Origin: Terriglobales bacterium
GTDB taxonomy: Bacteria; Acidobacteriota; Terriglobia; Terriglobales; Acidobacteriaceae
Length of the DNA: 64,000 nt
Assembly (NCBI GenBank): GCA_025936825.1
Contig: JAICSO010000007.1
Coordinates: forward strand, 147,517 to 211,516
Direction of reading: 5' to 3'
The notes under the pieces are model-generated. The model was not told the DNA's origin. It saw nothing but the letters and a program-made list of their open reading frames with translations, and searched no databases. This document shows positions 53,178 to 61,553 of the stretch, one piece after another. Numbering within the stretch: position 1 is the stretch's first letter; each line of letters begins with the position of its first letter. Position numbers and translations under genes: made by a program.

Positions 53178-54215
53178 ATGGAAGTCGATTTCGCCACAAC
53201 GGGGCAGGCCACTGCCCATGTTTCCGCTCCGGTCCATTTCACGCGACGAATACCATTGCACTCGCGAGCGCTGCAGAAACTCAGCCAGGTGAATAATGAA
53301 TTGTGGCTGCTGCTGTCCATCTTCGTTGTCGCCGTCCTGCTAAACACGGCGCTTGATACCCACCGGATGCTCCTGGGCCTGTACACGCTGCCGACCTTGT
53401 TTTCCGCATACGTATACGGCCGGCGGCACGCGACTTTGACGGCCCTGAGCAGCGTGCTGATCGTGGCCCTGATTACCTATTTCAATCCCAGCCTGTTCGG
53501 TCACAAGGCGGTTGCGTTACCGATTGCCGAAAAGTGGTTTGAGATTGTGATCTGGGGCGGGATCTTGCTGGTGAATGCGTACGCGATGGGTACGCTGTAC
53601 GAACATAAGCAAAAGAGCATGGAGGAACTGCGCAGCACCTACCACGGCGTGCTCATTATTTTGAGCCAGTTCATCTCGAAAGATAAATACACGCAGAACC
53701 ACTCGTATCGCGTTTCGGTCTATGCAGCCAAAATTGCCATGCAAATGGGACTGCCCCACGACACCGTCGAAGACATTCGAGCAGCAGCGCTGATTCACGA
53801 TCTCGGCAAATTAGAAGTGAGCCGCGAGATCCTGTACAAGGCCGCTCGCCTGACCGCGAGTGAGTACACCCACGTGCAGCAGCACGTGGATCTCGGTATA
53901 CAGATGCTAAAGCCAGTGGGTGGACCCCTTTCGCGAGTCATCCCCATTATCCTGGCGCATCACGACAAGTTCGATGGCAGCGGGTACCACGAGACTCAGG
54001 GCGAAGACATTCCGCTGGAAGCACGCATTCTCTCCGTGGCCGATGTTTTTGACGCCCTGACGAGCGACCGTCCTTACCGCAAAGCCATGTCTCCGCTGGA
54101 TGCCAAGGAAAGCATCGTGAAAGCCAGCGGCACCGATTTTGATCCCCGCGTCGTGGACGCCTTCGCCAGCTGCTTCCGTCTAGGGCTGATGGATATCCCG
54201 GAAGTCATGGTATAA
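53178..54215 (+). CDS. Membrane-bound HD-GYP domain phosphodiesterase
   Basis: A 345-residue protein. Residues 40-135 form three or four transmembrane helices (NNELWLLLSIFVVAVLLNTA, LYTLPTLFSAYVYGRRHATL), like a small sensory membrane module (DUF4118-like). The HD-GYP domain has LIHDLGKLEVSREI, ILAHHDKFDGSGYHETQGED and ARILSVADVFDALTSDRPYR. It should hydrolyse c-di-GMP in response to a membrane signal. A second HD-GYP protein is at 6964. The start follows a GGAGTTTGT stretch. Confidence 0.92.
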   Translation: MEVDFATTGQATAHVSAPVHFTRRIPLHSRALQKLSQVNNELWLLLSIFVVAVLLNTALDTHRMLLGLYTLPTLFSAYVYGRRHATLTALSSVLIVALITYFNPSLFGHKAVALPIAEKWFEIVIWGGILLVNAYAMGTLYEHKQKSMEELRSTYHGVLIILSQFISKDKYTQNHSYRVSVYAAKIAMQMGLPHDTVEDIRAAALIHDLGKLEVSREILYKAARLTASEYTHVQQHVDLGIQMLKPVGGPLSRVIPIILAHHDKFDGSGYHETQGEDIPLEARILSVADVFDALTSDRPYRKAMSPLDAKESIVKASGTDFDPRVVDAFASCFRLGLMDIPEVMV

Positions 54216-54539
54216 GCTACGTCTTCCTTATTCCTGCAGAGCGATTTTCCCTTCCAGATCAGGAACTTCCAGCGGCAACACAGCGTATAGTCTGCATTGG
54301 AAATGCCTGCCGGGGTAAGCCTCAAACAGGGGACGAATACCCTACGCAACCCGCTCACCAAATTGCCTTTGCCCCGTCTATCTCGTTGTAGCCGGAAGGG
54401 GTAACCGTCCGGCCACAGACGAGGACATGCAGAGATGCCGGCCGATGCGTGGGCAGTACAATTTCCGGTTGGCAAGTGTGCGGGCGAAAGCAACCGCCCG
54501 ATAAAGCGAAGCGCAACACAGCCGGTAGCCCGGGAGCGC
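54216..54539 (+). ncRNA. Possible structured leader upstream of the sigma factor gene
   Basis: This 324-base stretch has no gene. At 54375-54421 two nested stems are perfect: CGTCT (54375-54379) with AGACG (54417-54421), and GCCGGA (54391-54396) with TCCGGC (54408-54413), whose loop is AGGGGTAACCG. Further upstream GGGGTA near 54314 can pair with TACCC near 54340. The compact design suggests a structured RNA leader, but it does not match a riboswitch class that I can name; the GTAGCCGG...GTAACC segment only loosely recalls c-di-GMP-I. Confidence 0.4.
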
Positions 54540-55130
54540 ATGGCTGTACAGAACCGGATCGACGACACGCTTCTTGTCCGCGAGGCCCAGCGCGGCAACC
54601 GCACGGCCTTCGAGGAATTGGTTCGCCACTACGACCAGGCGGTACTTCGCCTGGCCATGCACCTGACCGGCTCAGAGCACGAGGCGCAGGACATTTACCA
54701 GGAGGCCTTCCTCAAGGCCTACAAGAACCTTGGCCGCTTCCGGTTTGAGTGTTCGTTCTACACCTGGATCTATCGCATCGTCACCAATCTCTGCCTAGAC
54801 AACATTCGCAAGAAGCAGGTGCGAAAAGAAGATGCTCCGGTGGCGACGGACTCGGATGGAGAAGTCTACGACGTGCTGGCGCAGGTGGCGGATGAACGGA
54901 GCGGCGCTGATCCCGAGCGCGACCTGATGCGGCGCGAACTTGGCGGCAAGATCGCTAAGGCATTGGAGAAGCTGACTCCGCGGGAACGCATGGTTTTTGA
55001 ACTGAAGCATTACCAGGGATTGAAGTTGAGGACCGTCGGCGAAATGCTGAATACGACGGAAGAGACAGCAAAGAACACGCTGTTCCGGGCGACGCAGAAG
55101 TTGCGCGGCGCGCTGGCGGAAATGAGATGA
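54540..55130 (+). CDS. ECF sigma factor (RpoE-like)
   Basis: A 196-residue sigma-70 family regulator. Region 2 runs from LVREAQRGNRTAFEELVRHY through DIYQEAFLKAYKNLGRFRFE to WIYRIVTNLCLDNIRKKQVR; region 4 is LTPRERMVFELKHYQGLKLR then GEMLNTTEETAKNTLFRATQ. The ATG at 54540 has GGGAG upstream; the longer frame covers the leader. It is followed by its likely zinc-binding anti-sigma factor and two envelope proteins, so it probably controls an envelope-stress regulon and its own operon. Confidence 0.94.
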   Translation: MAVQNRIDDTLLVREAQRGNRTAFEELVRHYDQAVLRLAMHLTGSEHEAQDIYQEAFLKAYKNLGRFRFECSFYTWIYRIVTNLCLDNIRKKQVRKEDAPVATDSDGEVYDVLAQVADERSGADPERDLMRRELGGKIAKALEKLTPRERMVFELKHYQGLKLRTVGEMLNTTEETAKNTLFRATQKLRGALAEMR

Positions 55131-55140
55131 GAGAGGCAGT

Positions 55141-55232
55141 TGTTGGTTGTTGGTCCTTAGTTGTTGGCTTTCGATTACGGGTTTCCGCCGACGACCCAAT
55201 GACCGACGACCAAGGACCAAGGACCAAGGACG
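55141..55232. repeat. GTTGGTCCTTAGTTGTTGGC / GACCAAGGACCAAGGACC inverted repeat
   Basis: Between the sigma and anti-sigma genes, one arm TTGTTGGTTGTTGGTCCTTAG and another GACCGACGACCAAGGACCAA form an inverted pair. The repeat interrupts what should be one operon. Confidence 0.75.
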
Positions 55233-55245
55233 ATTTGAGGGGCAT

Positions 55246-56178
55246 ATGAAGTGCGAATGGGTACAAGAAAACGTTGTTCTGTACGTTTATGACGAACTGC
55301 CGGATGACGCGCGGCACGAGCTCGAGCAGCACGTAGCCCGCTGTGCGACGTGCATGGCCGAGGTGCAGGCGGTGAAGGCCTTCCGTGCCGATATGGCTAA
55401 GGTTCCGGTGCAGGAACCCAGCCCAAACTTGCTGACCGATTCGCGCATGAAGCTGCAAGAGGCGCTCGAGTCTGCCGAACAAGGCGGATGGTTTTCACGA
55501 CTAGTATTCGAGCCGATGAATTGGCTCAATCAGGTTCGCTTCGCGCCGGCGCTGGCGGCCGCAATCTTCATCGTCGGTTTTGCCGGAGGTATCGGGGCCA
55601 CCTACAAGATGGGGAAGAGGCCTGATCCGGGACCTATTGCTGGCCCGCAGCCGGCAGCGGTTGCAGCTTCCGTCAGCGGTGTCAGTTCGATCGTTCCGCA
55701 GCCAGGGTCAAATCAGGTCACGATTAAATACGACACGGTTGTCCCGCAGCAAGCTACGGGATCGTTCAGCGATCCGCAAATTCAGCAGCTTCTGCTCTAC
55801 GCCGCGCGGAACAATTTCAATCCCGGCGTACGCATGGATTCCGTCAACCTGTTGACCCAGCAGCCAAACAACGAACATGTGCGAGACGCTCTGCTCTACG
55901 CGCTGCGCTACGACTCGAACACGGGTGTGCGCCTGAAAGCCTTGGATGGCTTAGGCCCATCTGTGAAGAGCGACACGCAGGTGCGCGACGGCGTTCTGGA
56001 AGCGCTGATGTCAGACACCAATCCAGGCATCCGGATTGAAGCTCTGCATTTGCTGGAACCCGTGCGCGCCGACAGCAGCGTCCGGATCGTGTTGCAGCGT
56101 CTCGCACAGAAAGATGAGAACCGTTACATCCGCTCGCAGGCGCGCTCGATGGTCGCGCGAATGCCGGAGATGAATTAG
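55246..56178 (+). CDS. Zinc-finger anti-sigma factor with HEAT-like repeats
   Basis: A 310-residue membrane protein starting at MKCEWVQENVVLYVYDELPD. The N-terminal ZAS motif is H29-x3-C33-x2-C36 (HVARCATC), the site that holds zinc and clamps ECF sigma factors. A transmembrane helix lies near VRFAPALAAAIFIVGFAGGI. The C-terminal half has four HEAT-like units (NNFNPGVRMDSVNLLTQQP, YDSNTGVRLKALDGLG and two more), which may sense or bind envelope partners. GAGGGG precedes the ATG. It should hold the sigma factor encoded just upstream. Confidence 0.9.
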   Translation: MKCEWVQENVVLYVYDELPDDARHELEQHVARCATCMAEVQAVKAFRADMAKVPVQEPSPNLLTDSRMKLQEALESAEQGGWFSRLVFEPMNWLNQVRFAPALAAAIFIVGFAGGIGATYKMGKRPDPGPIAGPQPAAVAASVSGVSSIVPQPGSNQVTIKYDTVVPQQATGSFSDPQIQQLLLYAARNNFNPGVRMDSVNLLTQQPNNEHVRDALLYALRYDSNTGVRLKALDGLGPSVKSDTQVRDGVLEALMSDTNPGIRIEALHLLEPVRADSSVRIVLQRLAQKDENRYIRSQARSMVARMPEMN

Positions 56179-56267
56179 AGGGCACCCCCTAAATTTCGCA
56201 AAGAACGCGAAACTTAGGACGGTGCACCCAAATGGAGTTAAAGAAGGGGAGAAGCATTAATAACCAA

Positions 56268-57446
56268 ATGAAAAAGAGAGTAATTCAATTCGGGCTGCTG
56301 GCAGCGCTGATGGCGACATTGTGCGCGGCGCAGCAGGTTCAGAAAGAAGGCGGTAACTGGATCAGCGTAAGCAGTGGCACGCTGACCGGCGTTCGCAATC
56401 TTCACGTCAAGGTGGAGATTGGGGCAGTCAAGATTCAGGGTGGGCAGGTTCAGGGCATCAACTACGTCATTCGAAATAAATCTTACGAGTCGGCAGAAGA
56501 TCGCGCGCGGCGGCAGTTCGAACAGTACAAAATCAGCACCTACACACGCGGCGATACTGCGTGGATCGTAGGCGAATGGGAAAATGGCAGCCCACTCAAA
56601 TTTTCGTCTGAAGTCACGGTCAACGTCCCACGGGATATCGAATCGGTAAAGATCGAATCCGATGGCGGAGAAGTAGTGACAACCGGAATCTCCGGCCGGC
56701 TGGAGGCGGAAACCGGCGGCGGCGGAATTCATCTTGACGATATTGGCGGCGCGATCACAGCCGAAACGGGCGGCGGCGCTGTAGACGTTGGCAACGTCGG
56801 CGGAGACCTCACCGTCCGCACCGGCGGGGGAACCATCAACATTGGCTCGGTGAAAGGCAAAGTCAGCGCGGAGACTGGCGGCGGCAACCTGGTGCTGATG
56901 TCAGGGGCACAGGAAGCATCGCTGCAGACTGGCGGTGGCTCCATTCGCGTGAACCAGTGCACCGGCAAAGTCAAAGCTGAAACCGGCGGCGGAGGGATCG
57001 AACTGGGCCAGATCGGTGGTGAAGCAATGATGGAGACCGGCGGCGGAAGCCTGAAGCTCAGCTCTGCCAAAGGGCCAGTCAGTGCTGAAACCGGCGGCGG
57101 CAGCATCGAGTTGTGGGGAGTTCCTTCGGCGCACGTAGAGACGGGGGCCGGTGCCATCACCGCAAAGTTTATTGCGTCAGCGCAAAAGGTCGATTCAGTC
57201 TTGGAAACTGGTGTCGGCGACATCACGATTTACCTCATGCCGAATGTGAATATGACCGTGCATGCCAGCATTGAAGCCTCAAACGGCCACACCATCACCA
57301 GCGACTTTTCGGAGATCCACGTGACCTCGGAAGGCGGCCAGTGGGGACCGAAGCTGGTGTCGGCGGAAGGCAGCCTGAATGGCGGCGGTCCGGTACTTAA
57401 GGTCCGCACCACCATGGGCAACATCTACATCCGGCGCGCGCAGTAA
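56268..57446 (+). CDS. DUF4097-family secreted beta-helix protein
   Basis: A 392-residue protein with a signal peptide (MKKRVIQFGLLAALMATLCA) and many short repeats of the pattern AETGGGGIHLDDIGGAITAE, giving a beta-solenoid as in DUF4097 (YvlB-like) adhesin-type proteins. About ten TGGG turns are visible. It probably faces the periplasm or surface. Function unknown, but members in other bacteria sit with ECF sigma/anti-sigma genes as here. Start at 56268 is chosen for the signal peptide; an upstream ATG at 56232 lies in a purine-rich stretch. Confidence 0.85.
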   Translation: MKKRVIQFGLLAALMATLCAAQQVQKEGGNWISVSSGTLTGVRNLHVKVEIGAVKIQGGQVQGINYVIRNKSYESAEDRARRQFEQYKISTYTRGDTAWIVGEWENGSPLKFSSEVTVNVPRDIESVKIESDGGEVVTTGISGRLEAETGGGGIHLDDIGGAITAETGGGAVDVGNVGGDLTVRTGGGTINIGSVKGKVSAETGGGNLVLMSGAQEASLQTGGGSIRVNQCTGKVKAETGGGGIELGQIGGEAMMETGGGSLKLSSAKGPVSAETGGGSIELWGVPSAHVETGAGAITAKFIASAQKVDSVLETGVGDITIYLMPNVNMTVHASIEASNGHTITSDFSEIHVTSEGGQWGPKLVSAEGSLNGGGPVLKVRTTMGNIYIRRAQ

Positions 57447-57455
57447 GGGGGGACT

Positions 57456-58613
57456 ATGAAGTATGTGGCACACGTAGTTTTCGTAGTTGCGGCGATGCTC
57501 GCGACCACGCCCGCAACAGCGCCCGCGGCGCAGATGACCTACGAGTCGTTTCCGTTCTACGGAGAGGAACCCTGGGGCGGATCTTACCTCGGCGTCGATA
57601 CCCAGGACGTCACTTCGGACCGTCTCGGTGCCTTGCACATGAAGGATGAGCGGGGCGTCGAAGTCACCATGGTTGATCAGGACGCTCCCGCGGGCAAAGC
57701 TGGGCTGAAAGAGCACGACGTCATACTCAGCATCAACGATCAGCAGGTGCAGAGTGTAGAGCAATTGCGGCGACTGATTCATGAAATTCCCGCCGGGCGA
57801 AACATTTCGATCGGCATCAGCCGCGAAGGCCAGCCGATGACCTTGCACGCGCAGCTTGCCGAGCGCAGCAAGATGCCGGAGATGAATTTCAATTTTCATG
57901 GACCAAACATCAATGTCCCGGTCGTCCATATACCGCCGATCAATATTCCGGAGATTGATGTTCCCAACATCGTTGTCGTGCATGCACCGCGCAGCAGCGG
58001 CATGATGATTGAAAATCTCACTCCGCAGCTCGGGGATTTTTTCGGCGTCAAAGGCGGCAATGGTGTGCTGGTCCGCTCGGTAGAAAAGGGTAGCCGCGCC
58101 GAGCAGGCGGGAATAAAAGCCGGAGACGTGATCGTCAAGATCAATGGCTCCGCAGTGAACGACTGCAGCGACTTTTCACGTTTGCTGCGTTCGCGCACTT
58201 CGACCAAAGCAACGGTGGTAGTCATGCGCGACCGGCGTGAGCAGACACTCACCCTGAATTTGCCGGAGAAACGTACCGGGTCAATCCAATCCGAGGACTG
58301 CGAGGACCTCGGCGTGGCGGTCTGCGCTCAGATCAAAGCTGGCACCGCAGAAGTTGCCACAGCAATCCCGGTCATTACTGCCGATATCAAGAAAATGCAG
58401 CCGGATCTCGAGAAGATGAGAAAGCAGATCGAGAAGGAAGTCGAGCGGCAGAAGCCGCAGATGGAAAAGCTGCAGAAAGAAATCCAGGAGCAAGTTCGCA
58501 GTCACCAGGGTGAAATTCAGAAGCAAATGGAAGAGATGCGTAAAGACCTGGAGCAGCAGAAGGAAGAATTAAAAAAGGAAATGCGAGAGTGGAGAAAGAG
58601 CGCAGATATCTAG
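57456..58613 (+). CDS. Periplasmic protein with two PDZ domains and a coiled-coil tail
   Basis: A 385-residue protein with a signal peptide (MKYVAHVVFVVAAMLATTPA). The first PDZ covers about residues 45-135 (GGSYLGVDTQDVTSDRLGAL, then APAGKAGLKEHDVILSINDQ) and the second about 185-270 (GNGVLVRSVEKGSRAEQAGI). A linker rich in Ile/Pro/Asn separates them. The last 90 residues are a charged coiled coil (KQIEKEVERQKPQMEKLQKE). No protease domain is present, so it may be a scaffold or an adaptor for envelope proteases. It follows the DUF4097 gene by 9 bases. Confidence 0.9.
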   Translation: MKYVAHVVFVVAAMLATTPATAPAAQMTYESFPFYGEEPWGGSYLGVDTQDVTSDRLGALHMKDERGVEVTMVDQDAPAGKAGLKEHDVILSINDQQVQSVEQLRRLIHEIPAGRNISIGISREGQPMTLHAQLAERSKMPEMNFNFHGPNINVPVVHIPPINIPEIDVPNIVVVHAPRSSGMMIENLTPQLGDFFGVKGGNGVLVRSVEKGSRAEQAGIKAGDVIVKINGSAVNDCSDFSRLLRSRTSTKATVVVMRDRREQTLTLNLPEKRTGSIQSEDCEDLGVAVCAQIKAGTAEVATAIPVITADIKKMQPDLEKMRKQIEKEVERQKPQMEKLQKEIQEQVRSHQGEIQKQMEEMRKDLEQQKEELKKEMREWRKSADI

Positions 58614-58639
58614 CTCTGAAATCGTTGACGCGCTTCCCG

Positions 58640-59002
58640 CTAGACCGCCGCAACCTCCGGTTGCGGCGTTTCATTGACCAGAGCTTCCAGGTGCTGCAAA
58701 GTTTGCGGCACGGTCAGCGAATACATCTCTCGTCCAACACCCTCGCCGGACTCCAGGGACGTCTTCAGGTAATGTCCGGCAATCGCGATCGCCAGCGGGT
58801 CGGTGATGTTCTTCCCGGTCTGGTTCTTATATTCCACCCACGCGGCCAGGGGCAGTGCGACCCAAACCGGACGGCCATCAACCAGAAACTTGATGTCGAC
58901 AGCATCGGCATGGCGTGTGGCTACCGCCACAATCAGCGCCTGGTAAAGGCAGTGGACCTGCTTTTTGCTCCAACGGTCTTGTGCGTGGAAGTCTCGATAC
59001 AT
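58640..59002 (-). CDS. Hypothetical protein
   Basis: A 120-residue soluble protein of normal composition, with DAVDIKFLVDGRPVWVALPL (strand-rich) followed by DPLAIAIAGHYLKTSLESGE and a Leu-rich C-terminal helix. It lies convergent with the PDZ gene. There is no strong ribosome site and no family I recognise. The balanced composition and the tight fit between neighbours support it as real. Confidence 0.6.
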   Translation of the reverse strand: MYRDFHAQDRWSKKQVHCLYQALIVAVATRHADAVDIKFLVDGRPVWVALPLAAWVEYKNQTGKNITDPLAIAIAGHYLKTSLESGEGVGREMYSLTVPQTLQHLEALVNETPQPEVAAV

Positions 59003-59064
59003 GGTTCCACTAGGATAGCAAAGAACGCCGAGAACTCAGCAGAGTCTCCGTTTAGAGAAACGCA

Positions 59065-60447
59065 TCACGCTGCTGCTGCCATGGTTTTCCATGCGTCGTA
59101 ACCGCCCGTCAGGTTGGCGATGTCGCGATAACCGGCGCGGCGGAGAATGCTGGTCGCAATGGAACTGCGGTATCCGCCTTTGCAGTGCACGACGATGAGT
59201 TTGCTGGGATCGAGCTCTCCGGTGCGATTCTGGAGTTGTCCGAGCGGAATTCGAATAGAGTTATCGATGGCTCCTGCTTCCACTTCGCCGGGCTCGCGGA
59301 CATCGACCACGGCAATGTGGTCTTTCTCTTTCTCGAGCAGCTCGGAGAATTCCTGCACGGAAACTTGAGGAATGTAATCGAGTTCGTAGCCGCCGGCGAT
59401 CCAGCCGGCAATGCCATCTTGTAAGTACGCCTTCACGTTTTCAATGCCGACCCGCGCCAAGCGCATCTGTGATTCGCGTAGGTGGTCAGCATCTTCCCCG
59501 ACGAGGATGATTCGCTTGTCCAGTCCGAGAATTCGCGCCGCCCAGGAAGCGTACTGTCCGGAGAGCGCGATGTGCATGGACCCAGGAACATGCGCAACGG
59601 CGAACTGCATGGCCGGACGAGTATCGAGAACGATCGCGCCTCCGGCCTGGAGCCTGAAAACTTCGGGCGCCTGCACTGGAACCGGTGGTGGAATCTCGCC
59701 TAAGGCGCTTGCACCATGGCGGTTCAGTTCGACGTCACGGCCGAAGTATTCCGGACGGGGCGGCAGGCCATCGGTCAGGAGATGAACAAATTCGTCGCAA
59801 GACTTAGCCTGCAAAGCATAGTTAGTGAGTCGCTCTCTGCCAATCGTTGAAGAACGTTCTGCGCTCATTTGCCGTCCGCAAAGCGAACCCGCGCCATGGG
59901 CAGGATAGATTTGCGTGTCATCCGGGAATTTCAGCAGCTTGTCATGGAGGCTTGAGTAGAGCAGCGCCGCGAGCTCCTGCGGAGTGTGCGTTGCAGAGAG
60001 GTCCGGACGGCCAACATCGCCGACGAACAGTGTGTCTCCGGTGAAGATAGCCTTCGGACGCGCGGTCTCCCCGAGATCGGTCATCACGATACAGATGCTC
60101 TCCGTCGTGTGCCCGGGAGTCTGAAGGAAGTCGAACCGGCATTGGCCGAACTGAATCGAATCGCCATTCTTTACGGCTGTGTGGGGAAACGACGCACCGG
60201 ATTCAGCACCGAGGTAGATTTGGGCGCCGGTGCGTTCGGCAAGTTCGTGATGTCCGGAAACGAAATCCGCGTGTAAATGAGTTTCGATGATGTGCTCGAT
60301 CTTCCAGCCGCGCTGGCGGGCAGCGTCGAGATAGATCTCAACGTCTCGCTGCGGATCGATGACGGCTGCAACACCCTCGGATCCCACAAGATAGGAGGCG
60401 TGCGCCAGACATCCCAGAAAGAAATGCTCGATTTCAACCGCGGGCAT
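59065..60447 (-). CDS. MBL-fold hydrolase fused to two rhodanese domains (persulfide dioxygenase-like)
   Basis: A 460-residue protein. The metallo-beta-lactamase part has IETHLHADFVSGHHELAERT (THxHxDH-like, with the last His after FVSGH), QTPGHTTESICI and FTGDTLFVGDVGRPDL, as in ETHE1-type sulfur dioxygenases. Two rhodanese domains follow; the second has the active Cys in LIVVHCKGGYRSSIATSIL, the first lacks it. It likely handles glutathione- or protein-persulfide. The ATG at 60447 has GGAGG five bases upstream and is preferred to the GTG at 60453. Confidence 0.92.
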   Translation of the reverse strand: MPAVEIEHFFLGCLAHASYLVGSEGVAAVIDPQRDVEIYLDAARQRGWKIEHIIETHLHADFVSGHHELAERTGAQIYLGAESGASFPHTAVKNGDSIQFGQCRFDFLQTPGHTTESICIVMTDLGETARPKAIFTGDTLFVGDVGRPDLSATHTPQELAALLYSSLHDKLLKFPDDTQIYPAHGAGSLCGRQMSAERSSTIGRERLTNYALQAKSCDEFVHLLTDGLPPRPEYFGRDVELNRHGASALGEIPPPVPVQAPEVFRLQAGGAIVLDTRPAMQFAVAHVPGSMHIALSGQYASWAARILGLDKRIILVGEDADHLRESQMRLARVGIENVKAYLQDGIAGWIAGGYELDYIPQVSVQEFSELLEKEKDHIAVVDVREPGEVEAGAIDNSIRIPLGQLQNRTGELDPSKLIVVHCKGGYRSSIATSILRRAGYRDIANLTGGYDAWKTMAAAA

Positions 60448-60629
60448 GGACACCTCCAGCCGACTGCCACGAGCAGCCGACCGGCAATTCTAGACGGTTT
60501 CCTGCGTTTTGCGCCCAAAGAGCCGCCGCAACTGTTTTGCGAAGCCTGGGTTCATAGCTGTAGCAGGTTTCCTGCCCATCGGAACTGCTCCGGCATCTAG
60601 GCGAGTCTGCCGGGCGAAACGGGGGTGTT

Positions 60630-61358
60630 ATGCGAGTCCTGAAATACGGTGCAGTACTTGGAATTCTCTTTATTGCCGGTGCGCTGGCCCAGGCGCAGGT
60701 TGCGGTCGGCGTTCAAGTTGGACCTGGTTATTACGATTACGACGACGATCTCGGGGCGCCTCCCACCTGCCTTTATGGCTATTATGGCTATTATCCGTAC
60801 GCCTGTGCGCCGTATGGCTACTACGGGCCCGACTATTTTATAGGCGGGGTGTTCATCGGTGCCGGCCCCTGGTACCGCTCCTATGATCGGGGCTATTGGC
60901 CTCGCTACTACGGACGCGGTTATTACGGTCGCGGATACTCCGGCGGGGGCTACTACGGTCGGGGCTACGGTTACGGCCACGGCTACTATGGGGGCCGCGG
61001 GTACGGATACCGAGGCGGGTATGATCACGGCTTCCGTGGTGGGTACGGCAACGGATACCGAGGCGGCTACGGCGGCCATGGCTACGGTGGCGGTCATGGC
61101 GCGTATGGCGGCGGAGGGTACCACGGAGGCTACGGTGGCGGCCACGGTTACGGCGGTGGATACCATGACGGCGGAGGTCACGGTGGCGGTGGATACCACG
61201 GTGGTGGCGGGTACCACGGCGGAGGTCACGGCGGCGGTGGATACCACGGTGGTGGCGGGTACCACGGCGGAGGTCACGGCGGCGGTGGATACCACGGTGG
61301 TGGCGGGTACCACGGCGGCGGAGGTCATGGCGGCGGAGGTCACGGGGGCCGTCGATAA
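60630..61358 (+). CDS. Secreted Gly/Tyr/His-rich repeat protein
   Basis: A 242-residue protein with a signal peptide (MRVLKYGAVLGILFIAGALA). After it comes a Tyr/Cys-containing segment (CLYGYYGYYPYACAPYGYYG) and FIGGVFIGAGPWYRS, then a long Gly/Tyr/His region that ends in tandem units of GGGGYHGGGGYHGGGH. The His-rich repeats may bind metal or harden the surface, by analogy only. Similar glycine-rich proteins are common in acidobacteria. The GC-rich tandem DNA could expand or shrink. A terminator follows at 61379. Confidence 0.85.
   Translation: MRVLKYGAVLGILFIAGALAQAQVAVGVQVGPGYYDYDDDLGAPPTCLYGYYGYYPYACAPYGYYGPDYFIGGVFIGAGPWYRSYDRGYWPRYYGRGYYGRGYSGGGYYGRGYGYGHGYYGGRGYGYRGGYDHGFRGGYGNGYRGGYGGHGYGGGHGAYGGGGYHGGYGGGHGYGGGYHDGGGHGGGGYHGGGGYHGGGHGGGGYHGGGGYHGGGHGGGGYHGGGGYHGGGGHGGGGHGGRR
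61183..61330 (+). repeat. 48-bp tandem repeat inside the Gly-rich gene
   Basis: About three copies of a 48-base unit encode GGGGYHGGGGYHGGGH; copies are nearly identical at the DNA level, which suggests recent duplication. Confidence 0.85.
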
Positions 61359-61378
61359 CCGCGCACGAGGTTAAGACC

Positions 61379-61417
61379 AGAGCGAAACTCTTCCAGGAGC
61401 TTCGCTCTTTTGTTTTC
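61379..61417 (+). terminator. Rho-independent terminator after the Gly-rich gene
   Basis: AGAGCGAA-A-CTC paired with GAG-C-TTCGCTCT, loop TTCCAG, then TTTTGTTTT. It begins about 20 bases after the stop at 61358. Confidence 0.9.
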
Positions 61418-61553
61418 CGTCGCAATCACCGGAAATACGCGTTACCGATCCCATTCTCTTCCCGCGCGCATGATCTCTTCGCACGTTCGCATCCAGCATG
61501 AAAACGCGCAGTCTACGATACTGACTCACAACTGACCTTTGGAGCGAATAAAA

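Noticed and set aside
54300..54421. c-di-GMP-I riboswitch
   Set aside because: GTAGCCGG and GTAACC are reminiscent, but the GCAAACC and CGCAAAGC blocks of the aptamer are missing.
60853..61425. Arg/His-rich frames on both strands across the Gly-rich gene
   Set aside because: They are reading-frame shadows of the tandem GGY/GGH codons.
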